DNA of 64,000 bases, taken from the NCBI RefSeq assembly GCF_030687715.1, contig NZ_CP117445.1, positions 1,174,501 to 1,238,500 on the forward strand, in the 5' to 3' direction. Shown in pieces: positions 43,829-52,690 of the stretch. Within the stretch, counting starts at the first letter, position 1. The number at the start of each line of letters is the position of its first letter. The notes under the pieces are model-generated. The model did no database searches, was not told the origin of the DNA, and was given only the letters and a program-made list of their open reading frames with translations. The translations under genes were made by a program, and so were the position numbers. The stretch comes from Pseudomonas sp. FP2196 (lineage in GTDB: Bacteria; Pseudomonadota; Gammaproteobacteria; Pseudomonadales; Pseudomonadaceae).

Positions 43829-46227
43829 GGTGTTGTTCCTGGTGGTAGCAGAGTAATTGTTCCATCTTTTTCAAGTGTGATGGAGCCAGAAGGTTTGTAT
43901 TCTTGTCCGGCTTTTGGATCAAGGCCGGAACGAGTTCCTGAACGTTGGAAAAATTCTTCGGGAGATTTTATTTCTTCAATATTTGCAGTTTTGTTTCCCG
44001 GAACAATCCTTGTCTTTTCAAGCGATAAGAATCCATCTTGACCCTCAAATTTACTCTCAAGCGCTTTTACATGTTTACCCGCTTGGTTTGCATTGAGGTG
44101 CCCGAATCCGACATCAAGATCGCTGCCAGGAAGATTGTCACCTCTCACTCTGCTCCCTCCAATCACTACTGAGGTACCTTTCTTGTAGGAGTCCTCAAGT
44201 ATCATCCGAGCCTGCTCCTTCGGCAGACCTGGAAGATGCTCTTGTAAAAATGCAGCTTGCTCTTCTGGGCCGGAAGTTTTTATTACCGTTTTTTCAGGAT
44301 ATTTATTAAATACTGATTTTTCAGTCCATTTTTTTGGTGGTTCCGCATCTGGACATTGTCCAGGTACGCAATTTAATCCCAATGGATCCACCCACCCAGT
44401 AGGGTTGGGCACGTACTGGTAGTTATTCAACCCACCCGCAAGTTTGATCGGATCCGGTGTCAAAAACCGTCCTGTTCCCGGATTGTAGTAGCGGTGCCGG
44501 TTGTAATGTAACCCCGTCTCGGCATCGAAATACTGACCCTGGAAGCGCAGCGGGTTATCGATTTCGTTGACGTCCAAGGCTGCGAGGTTGCCGTAGGCCC
44601 GATATTTCGCCGACCACATGATTTCGCCGCTGTAGTCGGTGAGTTCCTGTGGCGTGCCAAGGTGGTCGAGTTGGTAGTAAAACGGTGTGGCCTTGCGCGG
44701 ACCTTCGCCATCGAGCATCGCCAATGGGCGGAAGCTTCCCGGTTCGTAGATATAGCTGCGATAGCGATTGTCGGCGCTTTCCGCGATCAATCGTTCGCCC
44801 TGCCACAGAAACTCGGTGGTGTGGCCGTCGACGGTTTTTTTGATCCGACGGCCGAAGGCGTCGTACTTGTAGCTGGCGGTACTACCGCCAGGCAGGCTGA
44901 CGCCGATGAGGCGGTGCTGGCAGTCGTAGCGGTATTCGGTGACGAGTTTTTGTCCGGTACCACGACGTTCTCGGGTGAGGTTTCCGTAAGCATCGTAGTC
45001 GTAGTGGCGGTCGCCTTGCATCAGTAGGCGGTTGCCTTTGACGTTAGCGAGGTTGGCGACGGGCAGATCATTCTGCCCGAGCAGGTTGCCTGCCGGATCA
45101 TGGGCGAAACTTTCAGGTGTTGCACCGCGCACGCTGATCAGGCGATCGAGTGGATCGTAATGATAGCTGCGACTTCCTTTGCGGCTGTCGTCCACGCCGC
45201 TCAGGTTGCCATTGGCGTCGTAGTTGTAGCGACGCTGGAACAGGTTTTTGTCCCGTTGGCTGACGCTGTGGGCCTGTAATCGGCCTTGTTCGTCGTACTG
45301 GTATTGGCTAAGCAGCAAACCTTGTTGGCGTTGCTGTTCACGACCGGCACTGAATTGGTGGGACGTCAGGCGTGAGCCGTTGAGGTCGATACTGCTGAGG
45401 CGGCCACCGGCCATATGACGATAATCGAGTGTGCTGCCGTCGGGGAGACGGCAGTGGCTCAGTTGGCCAACGCTGTCGTATTCGTAACGGGTGGTGCCCC
45501 AGCCTTGGTGCTCGGTGATCAACCGGTCCTGCACGTCATATTCGTAAGCAAGCGGCCAGTGACCGTCGTCGACGTTGACCAGGCGACCTAGGGCGTCGTA
45601 GCTGTAGTGGATTTCCTCGCCGTCGGGCAGGGTCTTCACCAGCAGGCGACCAGAGGCATCGCGCTGGTACTCGCTGATCAGTTCGCTGCCGTCGTCGCCG
45701 AACTCGGTTTTCTTCAGCAGTTGACCGTTGAGGTCGTACTCGTAGGCCGTGCGCTGCCCGTCGAAGCCGGTTTCCTGCTGGATCAGGCCGTTCGAGTAGT
45801 AGTCGAGCTGATAGCGTTCGCCGCGCTCGCTCTCAATCTCGGTGAGGTTGAGTTGTGAGTTGTCGTATCGGTAGCGCAGTTGGCTGCCGTCCGGATTGAT
45901 GCGGCGGCTGACCAGGTGAAAGTTGTCGGCGTACTCATAGCGAGTGATGCGTCCGAGTTCGTCGCGTTCGGCGGTGACCCGGCCATACGGGTTATAGGTG
46001 AAGGAACGGGTGGCGCCGCCCGGCAGGGTGACTTGGGTCAGACGATCAGCAGCGTCCCATTGGTAATGGGTGATCGCGCCAAATTCGTCCTGCCGGGTGA
46101 TTTGCCGGCCCAAGGCGTCGTAGCGATATTTGCGCTGACCACCGTCCGGAAGACGTTCTTCGAGCAATTGACCAAGGTTGTTCCAACCCAGTTGATGGCG
46201 GCTGCCGTCGGGGTGACGAATTTCCAA
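43825..46227 (-). CDS. 5'-truncated orphan Rhs protein with nucleotidyltransferase-like toxin tip
   Basis: An 800-aa open frame covering the distal Rhs core (YD repeats such as YRYDALGRQITRQ) and ending at the core boundary NPTGWVDPLGL (about residue 618). The last 180 residues form a variable tip with SVVIGGSRVRGDNLPGSDLD, a GS..D-x-D pattern of minimal nucleotidyltransferases. The N-terminal part is missing: the frame opens with TTG at 46227 and similarity to the full Rhs continues upstream only to about 46305, with no start site. It is therefore probably silent unless recombined onto the full-length gene. The tip is AT-richer than the core. Confidence 0.8.
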   Translation of the reverse strand: MEIRHPDGSRHQLGWNNLGQLLEERLPDGGQRKYRYDALGRQITRQDEFGAITHYQWDAADRLTQVTLPGGATRSFTYNPYGRVTAERDELGRITRYEYADNFHLVSRRINPDGSQLRYRYDNSQLNLTEIESERGERYQLDYYSNGLIQQETGFDGQRTAYEYDLNGQLLKKTEFGDDGSELISEYQRDASGRLLVKTLPDGEEIHYSYDALGRLVNVDDGHWPLAYEYDVQDRLITEHQGWGTTRYEYDSVGQLSHCRLPDGSTLDYRHMAGGRLSSIDLNGSRLTSHQFSAGREQQRQQGLLLSQYQYDEQGRLQAHSVSQRDKNLFQRRYNYDANGNLSGVDDSRKGSRSYHYDPLDRLISVRGATPESFAHDPAGNLLGQNDLPVANLANVKGNRLLMQGDRHYDYDAYGNLTRERRGTGQKLVTEYRYDCQHRLIGVSLPGGSTASYKYDAFGRRIKKTVDGHTTEFLWQGERLIAESADNRYRSYIYEPGSFRPLAMLDGEGPRKATPFYYQLDHLGTPQELTDYSGEIMWSAKYRAYGNLAALDVNEIDNPLRFQGQYFDAETGLHYNRHRYYNPGTGRFLTPDPIKLAGGLNNYQYVPNPTGWVDPLGLNCVPGQCPDAEPPKKWTEKSVFNKYPEKTVIKTSGPEEQAAFLQEHLPGLPKEQARMILEDSYKKGTSVVIGGSRVRGDNLPGSDLDVGFGHLNANQAGKHVKALESKFEGQDGFLSLEKTRIVPGNKTANIEEIKSPEEFFQRSGTRSGLDPKAGQEYKPSGSITLEKDGTITLLPPGTTP

Positions 46228-46305
46228 CAGTCGCCCCTGACGGTCATAGCTGTAGTGGGTTTCGTTGCCGTCCGGGTCGGTTTGTTGGGTAATGTCACCC
46301 TGACG
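44375..46305 (-). repeat. Rhs core repeat, copy in the orphan gene
   Basis: This 1.93-kb segment aligns with 48258-50188 in the full-length Rhs gene at a constant offset of 3883 bp, with no insertion or deletion at the two ends I checked. The encoded residues are mostly identical. Similarity stops sharply after DPLGL on one side and near QGDIT on the other. Confidence 0.85.
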
Positions 46306-46330
46306 GTTTCGCTCATATTTCAGGCGCGCC

Positions 46331-46612
46331 TTGCCACGATGTTTGCGGGAGCTACTTTTTCAACAGAATCCGCCTTACACCATCTAACGGGTCAAGAAGG
46401 TACTAAGCTTCAACGGAAAAATAAATTTTTTTCATCTAAATGGAATTGTTGCGCCCCACCATCGTCGTACTTTTACGGTTCGGCTAAGGTTGCTTGGTAA
46501 ATATGCAAAGTTTGGAGGCGGAGAAACAGAAAGCTGTTCGGGGATAGACCGCAATTAGACAATAGAATGTGGAATACCCCCCGGGGCTTATCAGGCAACT
46601 CATGGTTGAAAG
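46331..46612. other. Non-coding junction between the orphan Rhs core and the SUKH gene
   Basis: About 280 bp, AT-rich, with no gene recognised. It marks where the rest of the Rhs core has been lost. It includes GGGGATAGACC at 46540-46550, a variant of the short repeat found at both ends of the cassettes. Confidence 0.5.
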
Positions 46613-47059
46613 TTAGGTTCTAAGTTCGACGTATTCTTCAAAGAATGAATAGAAGTTTTCCGCTATTTTTTTAGAAGGTTTGCGCTTAAATAGATCGTAG
46701 CTAACGACCTGTCCGTTTCCCGTGGGTCCGCAATTAATTGCCCAACAAACTTCGTCGTCTTTTAAATAAATGACGGCAAAGTGACTAGGTAGCTCAAACT
46801 CTGAACGGCAGTACATAGTACTGTAATTTACAGTTCCGCCATTATCTAGAGTTGCATCATTATTCTCAATTCCGCATAGTTCTGAGTCTGCTGCACCGCC
46901 ACCACCGCATACACTCAAGAAATCAACGAAATCTTCAGGCAGCTTTATGCCTAGAATATTCTCAAGTTTTTTAATTTGCTCGGCAGTGGCGGGGCCGAGC
47001 CAAAATGTTTTTTCATCGGAGTTATCGAGTTTAGTTATCAAGTCTTGGTATTTATGCAT
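46613..47059 (-). CDS. SMI1/KNR4 (SUKH) family immunity protein, orphan
   Basis: A 148-aa SUKH-fold protein: ATAEQIKKLENILGIKLPEDFVDFLSVCGGGG is the typical N-terminal helix and strand, followed by Y-F-rich segments and a C-terminal SFFEEYVEL. SUKH proteins are the most common immunity class for nuclease and other polymorphic toxins. No toxin gene directly precedes it; it lies between the first Rhs immunity gene and the truncated Rhs core. It is thus a leftover or kept immunity gene. A GTG 12 nt upstream is an alternative start. AT-rich. Confidence 0.8.
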   Translation of the reverse strand: MHKYQDLITKLDNSDEKTFWLGPATAEQIKKLENILGIKLPEDFVDFLSVCGGGGAADSELCGIENNDATLDNGGTVNYSTMYCRSEFELPSHFAVIYLKDDEVCWAINCGPTGNGQVVSYDLFKRKPSKKIAENFYSFFEEYVELRT

Positions 47060-47189
47060 GGTTCTGCTCACTCAAAGTGTTATTCAGGGACAGACCACTA
47101 TAAATAGGGAGAAAGATGAAAATTTCTAAGTGGTGGATTATAGACGCAAAAAAACTGATCTATCCCCGTTTTCTCTTTAAATGTCTTGC

Positions 47190-47660
47190 TCAAAGGTGTT
47201 CGAGGTCGATTAAACACCCTTTGAGTTCTAATCGTTTGATCTCTTCATCAAATTTGTACTTTGGCAAATCTTCGTTTTTTATGTCGTACTGCTGTCTAAG
47301 GAGACGAAATAATTTCCCTATATTTTTCTTGCTTTTCTCGTCAAGACTTTCAATTAAGTCGTAATTATTATCCGAAAGAAACGCGATTTTGTTTTTAAGT
47401 GTGTAGTAAGCGCTTATATTTGAAAGCAATCCTTCTGCATCTGAATAATCTTCTTTTAGGTATTTTGCATAATCTTCAAATATGGTTGTCAGCAGGTTTT
47501 GTGCAGCTTTTTGATGTTTTAAAACTCCGCACATTTCCTGCCAGTTGCTAATGAATAGATGGTCTCCCCAGTCGGAGCCGCGGGCAAAATATTCTCCATT
47601 GCCTTTAAAGAAGTCAGATATTTCATGAGATTCTAAAGCCTTTTCAAAAGTTGTCTTCAT
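47190..47660 (-). CDS. Probable immunity protein for the full-length Rhs toxin
   Basis: A 156-aa AT-rich gene, mostly helical (start MKTTFEKALESHEISDFFKG, later LFRLLRQQYDIKNEDLPKYK), with no recognised family, signal peptide or membrane segment. Its ATG overlaps the Rhs stop codon by 4 bp (47657-47660), so it is cotranslated. It should neutralise the tip of the Rhs protein in the producing cell. The role is inferred from position. Confidence 0.7.
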   Translation of the reverse strand: MKTTFEKALESHEISDFFKGNGEYFARGSDWGDHLFISNWQEMCGVLKHQKAAQNLLTTIFEDYAKYLKEDYSDAEGLLSNISAYYTLKNKIAFLSDNNYDLIESLDEKSKKNIGKLFRLLRQQYDIKNEDLPKYKFDEEIKRLELKGCLIDLEHL

Positions 47661-50600
47661 TGAAGCTTTTCCCAGTGATCAAAGTTTTTCAATAACGTTC
47701 CAATATCACTGTTGTGAGTGACGTTTTCTGAGCCGATCAAAGCCGCCTCTTTTGTTCCGCTTTTGGTAGCTCCGCCCGGGACCCATTCGTTAGGGTAAGC
47801 GCCGTTTTCACGCCCGTTTGGCATTTCGTAGCTAAATCTCGGATCATCTGGTTTTATTTTAACGATGTATATGCTTTCACCTTCCAGCGTTTTTGCACCG
47901 AGATTGAGTTCCTTGTTGAGAACATTCCAGTCATTTCCCGCTGCTCTATATTTCTCAACAACTTCGTCCATTTCAGAGGAGAGTCCTACAAATTTTCTCT
48001 GTGGAAAACTTGGATATCTTGAGTCGGTGATCCAGCTTTCGATCACTACGAAAGATCCCCCTTCTTTCGCAAAAAGCTCGCGGTGCGCACTGACATAACT
48101 ATCCGGTAGATATTCATTGGGGCTTGGTGGCCTATCCGCCTTGTTCATGTCGATAATTTCATCGAACTTTTCCTGACTCATAGGCAGGTGGTCAGGTTTG
48201 GTAGCATTCGCAGAGTTCGTTGGTAATTTGCAATCGGGTCCAGGGCACGTTGAGTTTAAGCCCAACGGATCCACCCACCCCGTAGGGTTAGGCACATACT
48301 GATAGTTGTTCAATCCACCCGCAAGCTTGATCGGATCTGGTGTCAAAAACCGTCCGGTGCTGGGATTGTAGTAGCGGTGTCGGTTGTAATGTAATCCCGT
48401 CTCGGCATCGAAATACTGACCCTGGAAGCGCAGAGGGTTATCAATTTCGGCGACATCCAAGGTGGCCAGATTGCCATAGGCACGGTATTTCGCCGACCAC
48501 ATGATTTCGCCGCTGTAGTCGGTGAGCTCTTGAGGTGTACCGAGGTGGTCGAGTTGGTAATAGAACGGCGTTGCCTTCAGGGGGCCTTCGCCGTCGAGCA
48601 TTGCCAATGGGCGGAAGCTGCCAGGCTCGTAGATGTAGGTGCGGTAGCGATTTTCAGCGCTTTCGGCGATCAGGCGTTCACCTTGCCACAGAAATTCAGT
48701 GGTGTGGCCATCGACGGTTTTTTCGATACGACGGCCAAACGCGTCGTACTTGTAGCTTGCGGTGCTGCCACCGGGCAGGCTGACGCCAATCAAGCGATGC
48801 TGGCAGTCGTAGCGGTATTCGGTGACCAGTTGCTGTCCGGTACCACGGCGTTCGCGACTAAGGTTGCCGTAGGCGTCGTAGTCGTAATGTCGGTCGCCTT
48901 GCATAAGCAGGCGATTACCTTTGACGTTGGCGAGGTTCGCGGCGGGCAGATCGCTTTGGCCGAGCAAGTTGCCGGCCGGGTCATGAGCGAAGGTTTCGGG
49001 AGTGGCGCCGCGAACGCTGACCAGACGATCCAGTGGGTCGTAGTGGTAGCTGCGGTTTCCTTTGCGGCTGTCATCGATGCCGGCCAGGTTGCCGTTTGCA
49101 TCGTAGGCGTAGCGGCGCTGGAACAGATTGCGATCCTGCTGACCTACCGTGTGCGCTTGAAGCCTTCCCTGTTCGTCGTATTGGTATTGGCTAAGCAGCA
49201 CGCCTTGTTGGCGCTGCTGTTCACGGCCAGCGTCGAACTGATGCGTAGTCAGGCGCGACCCGTTGAGGTCAATGCTGCTCAGCCGACCGCCGGACAAGTG
49301 GCGGTAATCGAGTGTGCTGCCATCTGGCAGGCGGCAGTGATTGAGTTGGCCGACGCTGTCGTACTCGTACCGCGTGGTGCCCCAGCCTTGGTGCTCAGTG
49401 ATCAGGCGATCTTGTACGTCGTACTCATAGGCGAGGGGCCAGTGGCCGTCGTCAACGTTTACCAGGCGACCCAAAGCATCGTAGCTGTAATGGATTTCTT
49501 CGCCATCAGCGAGGGTTTTGACCAGTAAGCGGCCAGAGGCATCGCGCTGATACTCGGTCACCAGCTCACTGCCGTCGTCCCCAAACTCGGTTTTCTTCAA
49601 CAGTTTGCCGTTGAGGTCGTACTCATAGGCGGTGCGACGCCCGTCAAAACCGCTTTCCTGCTGGATCAGCCCATTTGAGTAGTAATCGAGTTGATAGTGT
49701 TCGCCGCGTTCGTTTTCGATATCGGTGAGCAGCAGGCGTGCGTTGTCGTAGCGATAACGCAGTTGGCTGCCGTCCGGATTGATACGACGGCTGACCAGAT
49801 GAAGATTGTCGGCGTACTCATAGCGGGTAATGCGCCCCAGTTCGTCGCGTTCTGCAGTGACGCGGCCGTATGGGTTGTAAGTGAACGCACGGGTAGCGCC
49901 GCCGGGCAGAGTGATCTGTGCCAGTCGATTTGCAGCATCCCACTGGTAGTGGGTGATTGCACCGGTTTCAGCCTGACGTGTGATTTGTCTGCCGAGCGCA
50001 TCGTAGCGGTACTTGCGCTGGCCGCCATCGGGCAGACGCTCCTCCAGTAATTGGCCGAGGTTGTTCCAACCCAGTTGGTGACGGCTGCCGTCGGGATGGC
50101 GGATCTCCAGCAGGCGTCCTTGGCGATCATAGGTGTAATGCGTCGAGTTGCCGTCCGGGTCGACTTGCTCAGTGATGTCACCCTGGTCGTTACGCCAGTA
50201 GATCCATTTGGCGGTGCCGCGATTCACCACACGGACAAAGCCCTTGTAGTACTCGTAGGTGGTCGGCGCGTCTTCTGGTGGTATCACCGCGATCAATCGA
50301 CCAGCTTCGTTGTACTGATATTCCGTGACCGCCCCCATCGGATCTTTTTCGGCGATCAGTCGGCCTTTGTCGTCATAGGCCTTTAAGTGCTCGGCACCGT
50401 CCGGATCAACTTTGGCGACGAGTCGCGCCTTGTCGTCGTGGGTATAGACCTCTTCGCTGCCATCGGCATTGGTAACGGTGACGCTGCCTTTGTCATCCCA
50501 CACATAGTGCGCATCCATCTGAGAGAAACTGGCCCAGTGATGGATGCAACGTGCGGACTTGCCTTCCTTTTCCCACTCCCAGTAAAAGCTTGCGCCCCCG

Positions 50601-52690
50601 GCGAGTTGCCGCTCAAGAATGACGTTTTGCTCGTTGTAGGCATAACGCTCGGATTCTCCGAGAGCGTTGGTGGCTTTGATCAATCGATGTTGAGCATCGT
50701 ATTCATAGGTGGTCAGCGTCTGAACGGTGTTCCAGGCGTCTTCGAGATTGTCCGCCGGTAGGAACTGCTGATAGTCGATGGCGACAATGTGCTTGCGGTT
50801 GTATCGGGCAAGCAGGGCACGACCAGCGCCGTTATCCACGCGCTTGATGCGCCCATGGATGTCACGAGTGATGTGCAGGCGATTGTCGTAGTTGTCGCTG
50901 ATGGCGATCAACGTCGCGCCTTTGCTGTTGAAGCGGAAGTGATAGAACAGCGGCTTTTCGCCGGCCTGAGTCAGTACGAGTTCGGACGGATCGTCGCCAA
51001 TGAAGATGGCGGCTTCCGAAAGGCTATTAGTGATCGCCGGGCGCTGTACGCTGGGCATCGGAAAAGTGGTGACCCGGTTTTCGTGATCGGTCCACACGAC
51101 CTCGTCGCCGTTGATGTCCACCCGCTGAGCGAGGGCGTGGCTCCAGCCATAGCCTAGGCCGCAGTCGATTTCAGCCGCGCTGGTTCGGTAGAGACGAGTC
51201 CAACTGAATGGCAGCAGGCCACCGAGTTCACCGTCGGTAATGGTTAGCAGTTCCTCACCGGTGACCATCGAGACCGGGCAGCCATTGGTGCAGGTTTTCT
51301 TCGCGCAGGTGGCGCTTTTATCGTCGGGCGTCTTGGACTGGTCGGGTACGTCGTCGACTTTTTCCTTCGGCTGAAGGGTATGTTTGTTTTGTTTCTTGTC
51401 TCGCGGAAACGAGGAGGCATCCTTAACCTCCTGCTTCGGAGTGTCCGCCGTTTTAGGCAACGGACTCTGAGCAGGTTTTTGCGCCACCTGACTACGCGGT
51501 GCCTCCTTCGGTGCTTGCGGTTTAGGTGCTTCAGCGACGGCTTCATCGATCTTCAATGCGGCCGTTTTAGCCGGCTTCATCGGCACGTTTTTCGCGCTGG
51601 CGATAATTGGCTTCGACACTTCTGCATGCGCGGGCAGGGCGTGCTTGTTGCTGAGTGTCATCAGGGTAGAGGCAAGATCGTCCAGGTACTTGATTGCTTC
51701 ACCCGATTTGACCGTGGTGATGACTTTTGTCCCGGCTCTTACAGCCAATCCAGCGCCACCTGTCAGGCAGATACCCAACAATACGTTGATCAGAAACTCC
51801 GAAGCGATCGCCGTCATAACGTCGACGATGACCTGCGGCGGGAGCATGCCGACCCAGGCCACGATCGCCGATACATAGATGAACATCAGAGGTTCGTCGC
51901 TAAGGATCAGCAACCCTGAAGCGATGGACTCTTTCGATGCGGCGTATAGCTTGTCGATTTCGACGTCCGACAGGTACTTTTTCAGCTTTGCGTAATTTTT
52001 CCTCGGATTGGCGAGCAGTTCGAATAGGCTTTTGATGTCATCCCATAGACGAAGCAGAGCCTGCTCAAAACCGTCTAGGGCCCGTTTGAGCAGAATAACT
52101 GAGCGCCCGGCACGATCCGCCGTCGAGTAACTCGCCCATTGCGGCTGAAACTTGCTCGACCATTCGCTCTGCAGCCAGCCATCAAGCTTGCCGATAACGC
52201 CTTGATAGGAGTCATAAAGCGCCTTGACGTCGCTCTTGGATACGTTGGGGAAAAAAGTGATGCGATAGGTCTGACCCTTCTTGGCCCCCTTGATCACTTT
52301 GATGCCGCTCGGGCCGATCATGGTTTCGATAGCCGGGCCGGTAACGTCGTCGTAAAAGGTGCCTTTGGTGACCGGCTCCAGCTTCACTGGGGTATTGCCA
52401 ATCGGCACGAATCGCGCCGATTCGAACATGTGAATCAGCGTGAAGTCACCCACCAGAGGGCAGGTCGCATAGGTTTCCACAGCACCTGTTTTGGTTTTGC
52501 GTTTAGTGACACTGACCTCGTTGCCGACCTTGAAGGTCTGGTCGACGTCCAGTGCCCAGCCACTCCAGAAGCCGTCTGCCCATTCCTTGTAATCGCTGAG
52601 GCAGTTTTTGAAGTCTTTGAGAATCAGGCTCACGTCAGGCGCTTTGGCGTCCAGCACACGCAGGACCAAGGTACCAATCGGGGTATTCAT
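47657..52690 (-). CDS. Full-length Rhs T6SS effector with unassigned C-terminal toxin
   Basis: A 1677-aa polymorphic toxin. Residues 1-250 are an N-terminal region, and about 262-320 contains two hydrophobic helices (LMFIYVSAIVAWVGMLPPQV; FLINVLLGICLTGGAGLAV), typical of T6SS Rhs effectors that need a chaperone and may enter the inner membrane. A Pro/Lys-rich linker leads to a DUF6531 segment (NGCPVSMVTGEELLTITDGE). YD repeats form the Rhs shell to about residue 1478, ending at PNPTGWVDPLGL, the self-cleavage boundary. The last 200 residues are the toxin (SWITDSRYPSFPQRKFVGLS, later NEWVPGGATKSGTKEAALIG); I do not recognise its family. It overlaps the DUF4123 gene by 4 bp. Confidence 0.9.
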   Translation of the reverse strand: MNTPIGTLVLRVLDAKAPDVSLILKDFKNCLSDYKEWADGFWSGWALDVDQTFKVGNEVSVTKRKTKTGAVETYATCPLVGDFTLIHMFESARFVPIGNTPVKLEPVTKGTFYDDVTGPAIETMIGPSGIKVIKGAKKGQTYRITFFPNVSKSDVKALYDSYQGVIGKLDGWLQSEWSSKFQPQWASYSTADRAGRSVILLKRALDGFEQALLRLWDDIKSLFELLANPRKNYAKLKKYLSDVEIDKLYAASKESIASGLLILSDEPLMFIYVSAIVAWVGMLPPQVIVDVMTAIASEFLINVLLGICLTGGAGLAVRAGTKVITTVKSGEAIKYLDDLASTLMTLSNKHALPAHAEVSKPIIASAKNVPMKPAKTAALKIDEAVAEAPKPQAPKEAPRSQVAQKPAQSPLPKTADTPKQEVKDASSFPRDKKQNKHTLQPKEKVDDVPDQSKTPDDKSATCAKKTCTNGCPVSMVTGEELLTITDGELGGLLPFSWTRLYRTSAAEIDCGLGYGWSHALAQRVDINGDEVVWTDHENRVTTFPMPSVQRPAITNSLSEAAIFIGDDPSELVLTQAGEKPLFYHFRFNSKGATLIAISDNYDNRLHITRDIHGRIKRVDNGAGRALLARYNRKHIVAIDYQQFLPADNLEDAWNTVQTLTTYEYDAQHRLIKATNALGESERYAYNEQNVILERQLAGGASFYWEWEKEGKSARCIHHWASFSQMDAHYVWDDKGSVTVTNADGSEEVYTHDDKARLVAKVDPDGAEHLKAYDDKGRLIAEKDPMGAVTEYQYNEAGRLIAVIPPEDAPTTYEYYKGFVRVVNRGTAKWIYWRNDQGDITEQVDPDGNSTHYTYDRQGRLLEIRHPDGSRHQLGWNNLGQLLEERLPDGGQRKYRYDALGRQITRQAETGAITHYQWDAANRLAQITLPGGATRAFTYNPYGRVTAERDELGRITRYEYADNLHLVSRRINPDGSQLRYRYDNARLLLTDIENERGEHYQLDYYSNGLIQQESGFDGRRTAYEYDLNGKLLKKTEFGDDGSELVTEYQRDASGRLLVKTLADGEEIHYSYDALGRLVNVDDGHWPLAYEYDVQDRLITEHQGWGTTRYEYDSVGQLNHCRLPDGSTLDYRHLSGGRLSSIDLNGSRLTTHQFDAGREQQRQQGVLLSQYQYDEQGRLQAHTVGQQDRNLFQRRYAYDANGNLAGIDDSRKGNRSYHYDPLDRLVSVRGATPETFAHDPAGNLLGQSDLPAANLANVKGNRLLMQGDRHYDYDAYGNLSRERRGTGQQLVTEYRYDCQHRLIGVSLPGGSTASYKYDAFGRRIEKTVDGHTTEFLWQGERLIAESAENRYRTYIYEPGSFRPLAMLDGEGPLKATPFYYQLDHLGTPQELTDYSGEIMWSAKYRAYGNLATLDVAEIDNPLRFQGQYFDAETGLHYNRHRYYNPSTGRFLTPDPIKLAGGLNNYQYVPNPTGWVDPLGLNSTCPGPDCKLPTNSANATKPDHLPMSQEKFDEIIDMNKADRPPSPNEYLPDSYVSAHRELFAKEGGSFVVIESWITDSRYPSFPQRKFVGLSSEMDEVVEKYRAAGNDWNVLNKELNLGAKTLEGESIYIVKIKPDDPRFSYEMPNGRENGAYPNEWVPGGATKSGTKEAALIGSENVTHNSDIGTLLKNFDHWEKLQ
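48258..50188 (-). repeat. Rhs core repeat, copy in the full-length gene
   Basis: Partner of 44375-46305, same orientation, offset 3883 bp. Recombination between the two would delete 3.9 kb and place the nucleotidyltransferase-like tip and its immunity gene on the full-length Rhs. Confidence 0.85.

Noticed and set aside
43825..46227. The truncated Rhs as an independent expressed effector
   Set aside because: It has no N-terminal chaperone-binding part, no membrane helices and no start signals, and similarity to the full-length gene breaks off mid-core. A silent donor cassette explains it better.
48530..49528. Plus-strand frame of 332 codons opposite the Rhs core
   Set aside because: It is the complement of the YD repeats and is rich in Val/Ala/Leu as expected from that; similar shorter frames appear opposite the second Rhs core.
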